A DNA stretch of 64,000 nucleotides, taken from the NCBI GenBank assembly GCA_964520905.1, contig CAZFQL010000016.1, positions 1 through 64,000 on the forward strand. The letters are read 5' to 3'. The stretch comes from JAGVIE01 sp964520905. GTDB taxonomy: Bacteria > Bacteroidota > Ignavibacteria > UBA10030 > SZUA-254. This document shows, piece by piece, positions 18,315-28,421 of this stretch. Under the pieces are notes generated by a model. It was given only the letters and a program-made list of their open reading frames with translations. It ran no database searches and was not told the DNA's origin. The position numbers and the translations under genes are program-made. The stretch's first letter is position 1. Every line of letters begins with the position of its first letter.

Positions 18315-21065
18315 ATGAATAAACGGATACTAATTTTCTTTCTTCTTTCTCTTTTCTTCCTAACAACAATTTACGCGGGTAATACTGGTAAAATTGCAGG
18401 TAAAGTTATTGATGCCAGAACGAAGGAGCCATTAGTTGGCGTTAACATTACCATCCCTGGGACGACATTAGGAGCGGCAACAAATCTTGATGGTGAATAT
18501 TCAATCCTGAATTTATCACCGGGTAACTACATAATAAGAGCATCATTACTCGGATATAATCCCATCGTTGTAGATGGGATAAGAGTATCAATCGATTTAA
18601 CAGCCCGACAGGGCTTTGAATTAACAGAAACAATGGTAGAACAAAAGGAGGTTGTGATCACCGCTGAAAGACCTCTGATTCAAAGGGACCTGACGGCATC
18701 GACCGCTATTGTTGGTAATGAATTAATTTCGGAGCTTGCTGTGACTGAAGTTCGCGATCTGATAAGATTGCAAGCCGGAATAGCAGTATCATCAGATGGT
18801 CAATTGCACTTAAGAGGCGGCCGCGCGGGGCAGATAGCATATCAGATTGATGGAGTTTCCGTTACTGATGCGTATGACAACAGCAATACGGTAGATGTTG
18901 GCGCTAATGTTATTCAGGAATTGCAAGTTGTAAGCGGCGCGTTCAATGCTGAATATGGGCAGGCTATGTCGGGTCTGGTCAACATTGTTACGCGAGATGG
19001 AGGTAATGCGATATCGGGAAACTTTACAACATATTCAGGAAGTTATGTTGCCAACAGAGATAATATTTTCTGGAACCTCTCAAAAATAAAGCCATTCGCA
19101 ATTAGAAGTTTTGAGGGAAGTTTAAGCGGACCAATAATTCAGGATAAATTGTCGTTTTTCGCAAACGGTAGATATTTTTACAATACCGGTCATCTCTATG
19201 GGCGACATGTATTTTTAACTTCTGATTTATCGAGGCAGGAAACAAGTTCAGGAGGAGCAAATTATATAATCACTCAGAACGGTGACAGTGGATTTGTTCC
19301 GATGAATTCAAACGAAAGGATATTCACCCAGGGTAAACTGAGCTATCGCCTATTATCTAACCTGAAGATTGCTTATAATTACATCTTAGACGATCAAAAA
19401 TATCAGGATTATGATCATGGTCAGCGATTAACTCCCGATAACAATCTTCATAGATTCCGAAGAACACATTCTAACATTTTAAGTATCAATCATGCTGTTT
19501 CATCTCATAGTTTTTATAATCTGAGCTTTTCATATCTCTTTAAAGAGTACCATCATTATCTCTTTGAGAATATTTATACCGGCGATCCGGCACAGCCGAC
19601 ATTTTATGTAGATAACTCACTTGCACAAAATCCACCGTATAGTTTTGCTATAGGTGGAACCAATACGAGTATTTTCTCGCGGAGTACAGGAACCTATGCG
19701 GCAAAATTAGATTGGACGTCACAGCTTTCTGAAAGATTATCATTTCAAAGCGGCGGTGAATTCAAACAGCATAGTGTATTTTATCATAATATTAATCTGA
19801 TTCCGAAACTGGATGCCCAAGGCGGCAAAGTTAGTCCATATGACGTTGATATTCCGCCTTTATCATCACAAGATAACGATCAATATCTGAGGAAGCCATA
19901 CGAAGCGTCTGTTTACTGGCAATCGAAATTTGAATCGGATTATATCATATTCAATTTTGGTTTGAGATATGATATATTCAATCCGGACGGAAGAATTCTC
20001 AGCGATCCGAGCGATCCTGACATTCGCACTCCTTTAAATCCGCTCCATCAGGATACACTTGAGGTACGGCAAACATATTGGTATAAAAAGGCCTCAATAA
20101 AAAGTAAGTTAAGTCCAAGGGTAGGGTTGGCATTCCCAATCAGTACTACCGGCGTTATTCATTTTTCATATGGACATTTCTTCCAACTACCGAGTTACGA
20201 ATTGTTGTACACGAATCCCAACTTCAAGTTGGGAGACGGCTCCGGCAATCAAGGTCTTGTAGGTAACGCCGACTTACAGCCTCAGAAGACTGTCAAAGGC
20301 GAAATCGGTTTAAAGCAGCAGATTAGCGATGATATTGGAGCCGATGTGACTATGTTCTTTGAAGATTTCAGAGACCTAACAGGAACACAGACGCAGGATA
20401 TACTTGTTTTTACAAAATCAAAGAGTTACAGTCAATATGCAAATTCCGATTTCGGTTCTTCGAAAGGAATAGTATTAAAGATAGATAAACGTTTTTCCGG
20501 CGGCTTGGCGGCAAGCCTGGATTATACATACTCGATTACTCAAGGAAATGCCTCCAACCCTACTGATGCCCGCAATGCAGTACTCGGAGGCGCGACGCCT
20601 GAAACATACATAGCGCCACTTGACTGGGACCAGCGGCACTCCATCAATCTTGTACTCGCATATACAAAATCGAAAGATTATGGCTGTTCGATGATAGCCA
20701 ATTATTATTCGGGTCAACCGTATACACCCGCTGTCAATAAGAATAGCGCTGTTAAACAAAATTCATATCCGCGAAACAGCGCCTTCCGTCCCTCAATTTT
20801 CAACATCGATATGAAGGCAAATAAAGATATTACGATCGGAAACGTAACTCTTTCATTGTTCGTAAGAGTATTTAATCTACTCGATCTAGAGAATCCGAGA
20901 ACTGTTTATGCAAATTCTGGCGACTCGAAATTTACATTCGACAAATTGGATGCAGAAAAAATCAATCCAACATTATATTACAATACGCTCGATGATCTAT
21001 ATATCAATCCCGGTTTCTTTTCCGAACCGAGAAGGATTGAGTTGGGGACATCAATTAGTTTTTAA
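18315..21065 (+). CDS. TonB-dependent receptor, probable maltodextrin uptake
   Basis: Outer-membrane, TonB-energised uptake channel. A signal peptide (about 1-21) is followed by a carboxypeptidase-regulatory-like domain (GKIAGKVIDARTKEPLVGVN, about 25-105), the plug with LHLRGGRAGQIAYQIDGVSV and FNAEYGQAMSGLVNIVTRDGG, and a long beta-barrel ending in the terminal aromatic ISF. At 916 residues it is typical of SusC-like or related receptors. No SusD-like partner follows; instead a large secreted protein and a PorV-like barrel lie in the same operon (17 and 12 bp gaps). The substrate is inferred only from its position within the starch locus. GAGG precedes the ATG. Confidence 0.85.
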   Translation: MNKRILIFFLLSLFFLTTIYAGNTGKIAGKVIDARTKEPLVGVNITIPGTTLGAATNLDGEYSILNLSPGNYIIRASLLGYNPIVVDGIRVSIDLTARQGFELTETMVEQKEVVITAERPLIQRDLTASTAIVGNELISELAVTEVRDLIRLQAGIAVSSDGQLHLRGGRAGQIAYQIDGVSVTDAYDNSNTVDVGANVIQELQVVSGAFNAEYGQAMSGLVNIVTRDGGNAISGNFTTYSGSYVANRDNIFWNLSKIKPFAIRSFEGSLSGPIIQDKLSFFANGRYFYNTGHLYGRHVFLTSDLSRQETSSGGANYIITQNGDSGFVPMNSNERIFTQGKLSYRLLSNLKIAYNYILDDQKYQDYDHGQRLTPDNNLHRFRRTHSNILSINHAVSSHSFYNLSFSYLFKEYHHYLFENIYTGDPAQPTFYVDNSLAQNPPYSFAIGGTNTSIFSRSTGTYAAKLDWTSQLSERLSFQSGGEFKQHSVFYHNINLIPKLDAQGGKVSPYDVDIPPLSSQDNDQYLRKPYEASVYWQSKFESDYIIFNFGLRYDIFNPDGRILSDPSDPDIRTPLNPLHQDTLEVRQTYWYKKASIKSKLSPRVGLAFPISTTGVIHFSYGHFFQLPSYELLYTNPNFKLGDGSGNQGLVGNADLQPQKTVKGEIGLKQQISDDIGADVTMFFEDFRDLTGTQTQDILVFTKSKSYSQYANSDFGSSKGIVLKIDKRFSGGLAASLDYTYSITQGNASNPTDARNAVLGGATPETYIAPLDWDQRHSINLVLAYTKSKDYGCSMIANYYSGQPYTPAVNKNSAVKQNSYPRNSAFRPSIFNIDMKANKDITIGNVTLSLFVRVFNLLDLENPRTVYANSGDSKFTFDKLDAEKINPTLYYNTLDDLYINPGFFSEPRRIELGTSISF

Positions 21066-21082
21066 TTATCAGAAATAATGAA

Positions 21083-24000
21083 ATGAAAAGGTTAACAATT
21101 ATTTTCTTCGCTCTTGGATTCCTCATTGCCGGTACAGATACATGGGGACAACGTTCCGATCCAATACGCTATCCACGAACAATCGGTTTCCATACAGGAA
21201 ATAGAGTCGGTATTTCATTTTATGACGACGGTCAGGTAGCAGGATTCAATGTCGGCACCGATATTCGTGGAGAATGGCCCCTGGGTTCCGGTTATAATTA
21301 TATCGGTGATTTGATTCCGATGATCGGTGTCGAATTCATTAATTCCCGGAATGATACCGGGCACTCTGTTTGTATATCTCGTGGTCCAAGAAACGGACAA
21401 GCGAACGAGCATCATCCTTCTGCAGGATATTTTTGGGGTTGGAATCCGCGACCCGGATACCGCAATCCGAGTTATTCTTCGGTTGCGATGAGTCATTTAC
21501 CTTCATCATGGCCCATCAATGGCTGGGCTGATCATCCTAGTTGGGTTGATCAAGATGGCTATACTCAGTGGAATGGTTATTTTGGAAGAGGAATCGTCAA
21601 CGCAGATCAAGAAAGTTATTTCGTTGCCGATGATCAATGGGACGATGAGTTCAATGGATATTTCAAACCGGATAGCTCCGATAGCACACGTCACGGTATG
21701 GGCTTAACACTGACTGCACGAGGTTTACAGTGGTCAAGCTTCCTTGCTGAAGATGCCATCTTCTGGTTATATGATATAAAGAACGAGGGGAGAACTACGT
21801 ATCGGAAATCTGTTTTTGGAACAGTTGTCGGAACATTGGCAGGCGGTGATGGAGATAGCGGGGATGATCTTGGATTTTTCGATATAAACGATAACATAAC
21901 TTATTCCTGGGATAGCGACAATAAAGGCAATAAAGGTCAGAAGGTTGGATATGTAGCTTATGCATTTCTTGAATCTCCGGGAAATCCTTATGATGGAATC
22001 GATAACGATGGAGACTCGCCTGATCCGAATTCACCTGTTTTTACTTCAGCCGATTTTGATTCCGTTTCTTATCCAATTGGCAAAAAAATTGTTTTGATAG
22101 ATCCTGTAACATACGATCGATCGATATATACTACACATGGACCTATCGATACGGTGTATTCATTGGGCGTTCGATTCATCATCGTGGCAGGAGTCACTAA
22201 ATTTCGAGAAGGTCATATCGCTCAGATTGTTAACGGAGTATCTCTTCCACATGCTTCAGCATATGACGGTATAGATAATGACCTTGATGGTTTAATCGAT
22301 GAAAACCAGGCAGTTCATTATGAAACAAGACAGCGAAGAGGCTTTCCGATACTCAAATATAAAAATTTTGTAACAGGCGCCGGCGTGAACGATCCTTTGA
22401 TTGATGAGAAGAGAGATAATGAAGCCGGAACAATGATCTCGAGCTGGGTAAAAAAACCCGAGGGTACCGTAGTATATCTGATGCACTGGTCAGGTGATGA
22501 GGATGGTGATTGGGATGCGACATATGACGATGTAGGTTCTGATGGTGTCGGTTCCAACGATGACGTATATATTTCTCCTGATGTTGATGGTACGGAAGGA
22601 AATGGGAATCCTGATCAGGGTGAACCCAATTTCGGTAAAACAGATCCTGACGAATCCGACCAGATAGGTCTGACGAGTTTTAATTTTTTCAATATTAGTG
22701 CCTCACCCGATATGAGCGACGATGCGCTCTTGTGGTCAAGAATGACACCCGGCAGGTTTGATATAGTACCGGCGCAGCCGCAGGACGGCGATTTCATTTA
22801 TTCATCGGGATATTTTCCAATGAGACCTGAACAAATAGAGAGATTCTCAGTCGCACTTTTGTTCGGAGAGACATATGCAGATGTCGTCAGGAATAAAAAG
22901 ATTGTCCAGCAAATTTATAATGCCGGGTACAAATTTCCTCAACCGCCAAGGAAGCCGAAAATTAATATCACCGAAGATAACGGAAATGTAGTGATATATT
23001 GGAATGGTGCGCTGACAGAAAATTCCCGTGATTTTATCACAAAGAAAAAAGATTTCGAAGGCTATAAAATTTACCGCGCTACCGACGCAGGTTTCCAGGA
23101 TGCGCGTGAAATCACAGACGCAATGGGGGTTCTTGCATTTGATAAACCGATAGCGCAATTCGACCTAACAAATAATGTCAAGGGATTTTTCCATCCTTCT
23201 GGAGATTTGCTGGAAAAAGTAGGAGGAACCACATTCTACTTAGGAAATGACAGCGGGATTGTTACTAAATTTGTTGACACAACAGTTATCCCGGGCCAAA
23301 GATATTATTACGCCGTATGTTCATACGATGCTGGCGCTGAATCGTTAAATATATTTCCGTCTGAAAATTCAAAATATGTTTTCATAACCAACACGGGGCA
23401 GATAATTACCGATGATAACACGGCTTATATAACGCCGGGTAAGAGACCGATAGGGTATACGAATGCTAAACCATCGGATGTAGCGATGATAGAACCGTTC
23501 AGAGGAACCGGTGAGGCATGGGTTGAAGTTATCGACGATAAAATGGTAAGAGATAATAACAAGTATCAGATCGTATTTTCCGACAGCGCTATTCAAGGAT
23601 ATACTAAAGATTGGTCATTGGTAGATAAAACAACTCCAGATACACTGATCATCTCATCCACAAACGAAACTAAGATTGTCAAGCCGGGGGAAACCATTTC
23701 GATACCCAAAGGCGTCGAGATCATTTTAAACGGTAAATCATTTATCAGTGACACGAACATATACACCGGAACTTATGACACGCTGGTCCAAAATTTTACC
23801 ACATTCTACGGCAATACTCCGATTCAACATGGATTCAGGGTGCAGATGTTGAACGATAATACAATTATTCGGGATACTCTCAATTCATATTTTCAGGGGA
23901 TAACCTCACCGACATCGCCGACTTATGTATTTGCGCCTTTCTTTTGGGCAAGCTCCGGTATAGGTACAATATATAACGGCATCAAAATGCCATATGATTA

Positions 24001-24697
24001 TCAGATAGAATTTTATAATGACACGACTGGTATTCCCTGGTCAGTTGCTGATACATTATATCCACGAATACCGACGAATACAATAATAAGTAAACCGGTT
24101 AATTTTAAAATCAAAAATTTATCTAAAAACGAATATATCAGTTTTGTATACTTTAAAACCGGTACTGTAGGTACAACGCATAGTATTTATTTCAAAGAAA
24201 TGATAGAGGATAAATTAACTCGAACATGGAGAGTCAATATTTACTACAACACTGCAAATGCGCCGCTTGAGCAATCGGGAATATTGCGGATTGCAACTTT
24301 AAAACCATTCAGCCGCACAGATACAATGGAATTTACGACACATGGAGCATATATAAACATCGGACAAGCGAAATCGGAACTTGACAAAATTAAAGTTGTT
24401 CCCAATCCGTATGTCGTAACTCATCAAGCTGAACCGAAACTGTTAAGCACGCAAACAAGCGGACGTGGTGAACGCAGTATCAGATTTACTTATATCCCTC
24501 CCGGATCAACGATATCGATTTATACTGTTCGCGGAGAATTAGTAAAAACTCTGCATCACGATGATATCTATGTGGGGGATGTTGTGTGGAACCTCAGAAC
24601 GGAGGAAAATTTAGATGCCGCATTCGGTATTTATATTTATGTGCTCGACGCTCCTCAAATAGGAACTAAGACCGGTAAATTTGCACTCATCAAGTAG
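21083..24697 (+). CDS. large secreted protein with calcium-type Asp-rich repeats
   Basis: A signal peptide (about 1-22) precedes an N-terminal region with FYDDGQVAGFNVGTDIRGEW that is shared with the gene at 59004. Asp/Asn-rich loops such as YDGIDNDGDSPDPN, YDGIDNDLDGLIDE and GDEDGDWDATYDD resemble calcium-binding thrombospondin type 3-like repeats. An FN3-like domain (KPKINITEDNGNVVIYWNG, then FEGYKIYRATDAG) is also present in 46451. The C-terminus (VVPNPYVV ... GKFALIK) is a variant T9SS-type sorting domain with NPY instead of NPFN. It is probably exported and surface-bound, perhaps as the partner of the adjacent TonB receptor in place of SusD; this role is inference. The biochemical function is unknown. 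Confidence 0.75.
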   Translation: MKRLTIIFFALGFLIAGTDTWGQRSDPIRYPRTIGFHTGNRVGISFYDDGQVAGFNVGTDIRGEWPLGSGYNYIGDLIPMIGVEFINSRNDTGHSVCISRGPRNGQANEHHPSAGYFWGWNPRPGYRNPSYSSVAMSHLPSSWPINGWADHPSWVDQDGYTQWNGYFGRGIVNADQESYFVADDQWDDEFNGYFKPDSSDSTRHGMGLTLTARGLQWSSFLAEDAIFWLYDIKNEGRTTYRKSVFGTVVGTLAGGDGDSGDDLGFFDINDNITYSWDSDNKGNKGQKVGYVAYAFLESPGNPYDGIDNDGDSPDPNSPVFTSADFDSVSYPIGKKIVLIDPVTYDRSIYTTHGPIDTVYSLGVRFIIVAGVTKFREGHIAQIVNGVSLPHASAYDGIDNDLDGLIDENQAVHYETRQRRGFPILKYKNFVTGAGVNDPLIDEKRDNEAGTMISSWVKKPEGTVVYLMHWSGDEDGDWDATYDDVGSDGVGSNDDVYISPDVDGTEGNGNPDQGEPNFGKTDPDESDQIGLTSFNFFNISASPDMSDDALLWSRMTPGRFDIVPAQPQDGDFIYSSGYFPMRPEQIERFSVALLFGETYADVVRNKKIVQQIYNAGYKFPQPPRKPKINITEDNGNVVIYWNGALTENSRDFITKKKDFEGYKIYRATDAGFQDAREITDAMGVLAFDKPIAQFDLTNNVKGFFHPSGDLLEKVGGTTFYLGNDSGIVTKFVDTTVIPGQRYYYAVCSYDAGAESLNIFPSENSKYVFITNTGQIITDDNTAYITPGKRPIGYTNAKPSDVAMIEPFRGTGEAWVEVIDDKMVRDNNKYQIVFSDSAIQGYTKDWSLVDKTTPDTLIISSTNETKIVKPGETISIPKGVEIILNGKSFISDTNIYTGTYDTLVQNFTTFYGNTPIQHGFRVQMLNDNTIIRDTLNSYFQGITSPTSPTYVFAPFFWASSGIGTIYNGIKMPYDYQIEFYNDTTGIPWSVADTLYPRIPTNTIISKPVNFKIKNLSKNEYISFVYFKTGTVGTTHSIYFKEMIEDKLTRTWRVNIYYNTANAPLEQSGILRIATLKPFSRTDTMEFTTHGAYINIGQAKSELDKIKVVPNPYVVTHQAEPKLLSTQTSGRGERSIRFTYIPPGSTISIYTVRGELVKTLHHDDIYVGDVVWNLRTEENLDAAFGIYIYVLDAPQIGTKTGKFALIK

Positions 24698-24709
24698 GCA
24701 AAGTTAATT

Positions 24710-25711
24710 ATGAAAAAAATTATAATATTGTTCATTCTTTCTTTTTCAGCATTATACAGTCAGACCAAAGTTGGCTCTACTGCCGCGCCTTTTCTTAATA
24801 TCGGTATAGGACCCAAAGCGGTATCTATGGGTGGCGCTTTTATTTCAACTGCGAATGACGTTTCTGCGCTGTATTGGAATCCTGCCGGCGCATCAAGAAT
24901 AGAATCAAATGGTGTTTCTTTTGCACATACCCGCTGGTTTGCCGATATCACATTTAACTGGGCTGGCGCTATCATTAATCTCGGTTCTTATGGCGCCGCG
25001 GGACTCAGCGTTACCTATCTCGATTACGGGGATATGGAAGTAACAACCCTTGAAGAACAAGACGGAACAGGGGAATATTTCACAGCGAAAGATATTGCAC
25101 TTGCCCTAACTTATTCGTATAATCTTACTGACCGTTTTTCACTTGGTATGAGCGTGAAATATATAAATCAAAGAATTTGGCATACGACCGCAGACGCATT
25201 TGCGGTTGATATCGGAACGTTGTTTATCTCAGATTTCTATGGTTTACGCATAGGAGCTACAATATCGAACTTCGGGACAGACATGCAACTCGATGGCAAA
25301 GACCTTTATGTTTTATATGACGTCAATACGGACATTAACGGGAACAATAACCAGATTCTCGCCAAATTGAAAACAGATTCTTACCCTTTACCGTTATTAT
25401 TCAGAGTAGGACTTGCAAAAGATATCTCAATCACTGACCGCCATCGAATTACGCTCGGGGTCGATGCAATACACCCGAATGATAATTCTGAAGCGCTTAA
25501 TGTCGGAGGTGAATATTCCTTCAATGAAAATCTGTTCTTACGAGCCGGATATAAATCGGCATTCATGAATAATACCGAAGAAGGTTTATGCCTCGGATTC
25601 GGTTTGAAGTATGAAGTATCGCACGGCATTTCCACAAGTCTCGACTATGCTTATCAAGAATTTGGCAATTTAAGTTATACACAACATTTTGGTATAGGAG
25701 TTAAATTTTAA
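24710..25711 (+). CDS. PorV/PorQ-family outer-membrane barrel protein
   Basis: Signal peptide MKKIIILFILSFSALYSQ; then GIGPKAVSMGGAFISTANDVSALYWNPAGAS, the typical start of PorV/PorQ-like barrels (related to the FadL fold, about 330 residues). It ends in a terminal Phe (GIGVKF), as expected of a beta-barrel. Family members include T9SS components that shuttle cargo to the attachment complex. It lies 12 bp after the secreted protein and is probably the last gene of the TonB operon. A paralogue is at 55631. Whether it handles the neighbouring cargo specifically is inference. Confidence 0.82.
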   Translation: MKKIIILFILSFSALYSQTKVGSTAAPFLNIGIGPKAVSMGGAFISTANDVSALYWNPAGASRIESNGVSFAHTRWFADITFNWAGAIINLGSYGAAGLSVTYLDYGDMEVTTLEEQDGTGEYFTAKDIALALTYSYNLTDRFSLGMSVKYINQRIWHTTADAFAVDIGTLFISDFYGLRIGATISNFGTDMQLDGKDLYVLYDVNTDINGNNNQILAKLKTDSYPLPLLFRVGLAKDISITDRHRITLGVDAIHPNDNSEALNVGGEYSFNENLFLRAGYKSAFMNNTEEGLCLGFGLKYEVSHGISTSLDYAYQEFGNLSYTQHFGIGVKF

Positions 25712-25756
25712 TTTATAATTAATTAACTGTTACTAAATAATTTAAGGGGATATATT

Positions 25757-28348
25757 ATGAAACTTCATTACGCTTTTTTTCTCATATTGCTTCTCGTGAC
25801 TGTCGGATACGCGAGTCCGGTAGTTCAGGTGGGCGACTTATTCCAGGTAAGTGTATTTCAAGATACTATGGCTACCGTGGAATTCCAATGCAATATGAGT
25901 GTACAGATTAAGAAAGGATTATTCGATCCATCGCAAGATACACTCATGGTGAGTGGAGGGTTCAATGGTTGGGGTCCGACGGATATCATGACGGATCCGA
26001 ACAATGATTCGATATATACCATTACGTTAATACCCGGCACCGTTGGTTCAACCATCGAATTCAAATACAACTTTATGCATAGCGGAGTGGAAACATGGGA
26101 AGGTGATCCGAACCGACAGTACATACTGCCTGAAGGATTGAGTTCGTATTATGCTTGGTTCAACAACGACAGCATTTTCGTACAGCAATATGATATAGCT
26201 TTTACATTCTCATGTAATATGGAATTGGAGAGGTTATCCGGAAGATTTAATCCCGCAGAAGATACTGTTTCGGTTAATGGAAGCTTTAACGGATGGGCAT
26301 CGAAGACTACGATATTAACACCGAACCCGTTGAATCCCGATATATATGAAGGAACGACAACGATCCGCCGGGGTGTTGGTGAAAATATTGAATTTAAATT
26401 CTGGTACGAAGCCAATAACTGGGAAAGTGTTGATAACAGAGTTCATATATTCACACAGGATGACATTAATGCATTGGCGGCATCATTCAGCGTGGCATAT
26501 AACAATGGAACACTAGATAATGTGATCAATCAACCTTGTAACATCAAGCTTACAGTTTACACTGATGGCGCCAGGTCTGCAATCAGCGGAAGTCCATTCC
26601 CTGTAGTCAACACAGTTCATGTAGCAGGCAGTGCATTGCCGTTGCAATGGCCCGGCGGCGGTTGGCCCGATGGAGACAGTACACGTGTAATAAAATTGTA
26701 TGATGACGGAACACACGGCGATGCAACTTCAGGCGATAAAATATTCTCAGGAGTTGTAACGTTTGCGCCATACACTCCGTTGAATGTATTGTATAAATAC
26801 GGAATCAATTGGGGCGACATAGCGAACAACGGCGGCGGTAATGATAATGAAGCCGGATTTGGAAATAACCATACACTGCAAATGACAAAATTAATGACTG
26901 GAGCAACGACGATCGATACATTTGGAACGATGCACGTTTCCACTCTTACAGATGTTCAATATGTACCTCCGTCTGTCGAATTCCAATGCAATATGGGTGT
27001 ACAGATTAAGAAAGGATTATTTGATCCATCGCAAGACACACTCATGGTGAGCGGGGGATTCAATGGTTGGGGTCCGACGGATATCATGACGGATCCGAAC
27101 AATGATTCGATATATACCATTACGTTAATACCCGGCACCGTTGGTTCAACCATCGAATTCAAATACAACTTTATGCATAGCGGAGTGGAAACATGGGAAG
27201 GTGATCCGAACCGACAGTACATACTGCCTGAAGGATTGAGTTCGTATTATGCTTGGTTCAACAACGACAGCATTTTCGTACAGCAATATGATATAGCTTT
27301 TACATTCTCATGTAATATGGAATTGGAGAGGTTATCCGGAAGATTTAATCCCGCAGAAGATACTGTTTCGGTTAATGGAAGCTTTAACGGATGGGCATCG
27401 AAGACTACGATATTAACACCGAACCCGTTGAATCCCGATATATATGAAGGAACGACAACGATCCGCCGGGGTGTTGGTGAAAATATTGAATTTAAATTCT
27501 GGTACGAAGCCAATAACTGGGAAAGTGTTGATAACAGAGTTCATATATTCACACAGGATGACATTAATGCATTGGCGGCATCATTCAGCGTGGCATATAA
27601 CAATGGAACACTAGATAATGTGATCAATCAACCTTGTAACATCAAGCTTACAGTTTACACTGATGGCGCCAGGTCTGCAATCAGCGGAAGTCCATTCCCT
27701 GTAGTCAACACAGTTCATGTAGCAGGCAGTGCATTGCCGTTGCAATGGCCCGGCGGCGGTTGGCCCGATGGAGACAGTACACGTGTAATAAAATTGTATG
27801 ATGACGGAACACACGGCGATGCAACTTCAGGCGATAAAATATTCTCAGGAGTTGTAACGTTTGCGCCATACACTCCGTTGAATGTATTGTATAAATACGG
27901 AATCAATTGGGGCGACATAGCGAACAACGGCGGTGGAAATGATAACGAAGCCGGGTTTGCTACAAACCATACACTCCAGATGACGAAATATCTATCATCT
28001 GCTACTGTTGTAGATACATTTGGCGTTATGCGTGTATCGACTTTGCAGGATCCGGTCGGGGTAAAAGAAAAAACTCCGATGCCAACCACATACCAACTTC
28101 GTCAGAACTATCCCAATCCGTTCAATCCCACGACTATGATTGAGTACGGGATACCGAAAGAATCGTTCGTGACGTTGAAGGTATACAACATGCTCGGACA
28201 GGAAATAGTCTCGCTGATCAATGAAACTCAGTATGCAGGAATGTATACTGTTTCTTTTGACGCATCGAGATTACCAACCGGAATGTACTTCTACAAGATA
28301 ATTGCCGGTGATTTTGTCGACATGAAAAAGATGATGTTCGTTAAGTAA
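25757..28348 (+). CDS. starch-binding protein with internal duplication, T9SS cargo
   Basis: No catalytic domain is visible. A signal peptide (about 1-19) is followed by two nearly identical 366-residue blocks and a YPNPFNPTTMIEYG sorting domain ending KKMMFVK. Each block contains two CBM20/CBM48-like domains (GGFNGWG with a VEFQCNM start, and GSFNGWA with a FTFSCNM start) and a third beta domain with LYDDGTHGDATSGDKIFSG. Four starch-binding modules in one exported chain suggest avidity for long glucan chains at the surface. AAGGGG lies about 9 nt before the ATG. A strong terminator follows at 28366. Sequence similarity links it to the CBM array of 8851. Confidence 0.85.
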   Translation: MKLHYAFFLILLLVTVGYASPVVQVGDLFQVSVFQDTMATVEFQCNMSVQIKKGLFDPSQDTLMVSGGFNGWGPTDIMTDPNNDSIYTITLIPGTVGSTIEFKYNFMHSGVETWEGDPNRQYILPEGLSSYYAWFNNDSIFVQQYDIAFTFSCNMELERLSGRFNPAEDTVSVNGSFNGWASKTTILTPNPLNPDIYEGTTTIRRGVGENIEFKFWYEANNWESVDNRVHIFTQDDINALAASFSVAYNNGTLDNVINQPCNIKLTVYTDGARSAISGSPFPVVNTVHVAGSALPLQWPGGGWPDGDSTRVIKLYDDGTHGDATSGDKIFSGVVTFAPYTPLNVLYKYGINWGDIANNGGGNDNEAGFGNNHTLQMTKLMTGATTIDTFGTMHVSTLTDVQYVPPSVEFQCNMGVQIKKGLFDPSQDTLMVSGGFNGWGPTDIMTDPNNDSIYTITLIPGTVGSTIEFKYNFMHSGVETWEGDPNRQYILPEGLSSYYAWFNNDSIFVQQYDIAFTFSCNMELERLSGRFNPAEDTVSVNGSFNGWASKTTILTPNPLNPDIYEGTTTIRRGVGENIEFKFWYEANNWESVDNRVHIFTQDDINALAASFSVAYNNGTLDNVINQPCNIKLTVYTDGARSAISGSPFPVVNTVHVAGSALPLQWPGGGWPDGDSTRVIKLYDDGTHGDATSGDKIFSGVVTFAPYTPLNVLYKYGINWGDIANNGGGNDNEAGFATNHTLQMTKYLSSATVVDTFGVMRVSTLQDPVGVKEKTPMPTTYQLRQNYPNPFNPTTMIEYGIPKESFVTLKVYNMLGQEIVSLINETQYAGMYTVSFDASRLPTGMYFYKIIAGDFVDMKKMMFVK
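25961..27933 (+). repeat. direct tandem duplication, 1098-bp period
   Basis: Bases 25961-26835 and 27059-27933 appear identical by eye over 875 bp, at an offset of 1098 bp (366 codons, in frame). The first ~90 bp of each unit (from about 25877 and 26975) and the bases after 26835/27933 differ at several positions, so the homogenised core is bounded on both sides by diverged sequence. Confidence 0.9.
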
Positions 28349-28365
28349 CACCTAAATATCAGCAC

Positions 28366-28409
28366 AGGCGCTTGCCGTCATCTGTTCGTACGGCGGCGCC
28401 TTTTTTTAT
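28366..28409 (+). terminator. rho-independent terminator
   Basis: AGGCGC-TT-GCCGT pairs with ACGGC-GG-CGCCT (small internal bulge), followed by seven T. It lies 17 bp after the duplicated starch-binding gene and just before the next amylase. Confidence 0.85.
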
Positions 28410-28421
28410 TGAAAGCGACAT

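Noticed and set aside
26149..27513. Paired identical minus-strand reading frames in the duplicated gene
   Set aside because: They are antisense shadows repeated because the coding strand is duplicated.
25961..27933. CRISPR or transposon explanation for the direct repeats
   Set aside because: The repeats are in-frame protein domains with no spacers, terminal inverted repeats or transposase; no CRISPR array was seen anywhere in the window.
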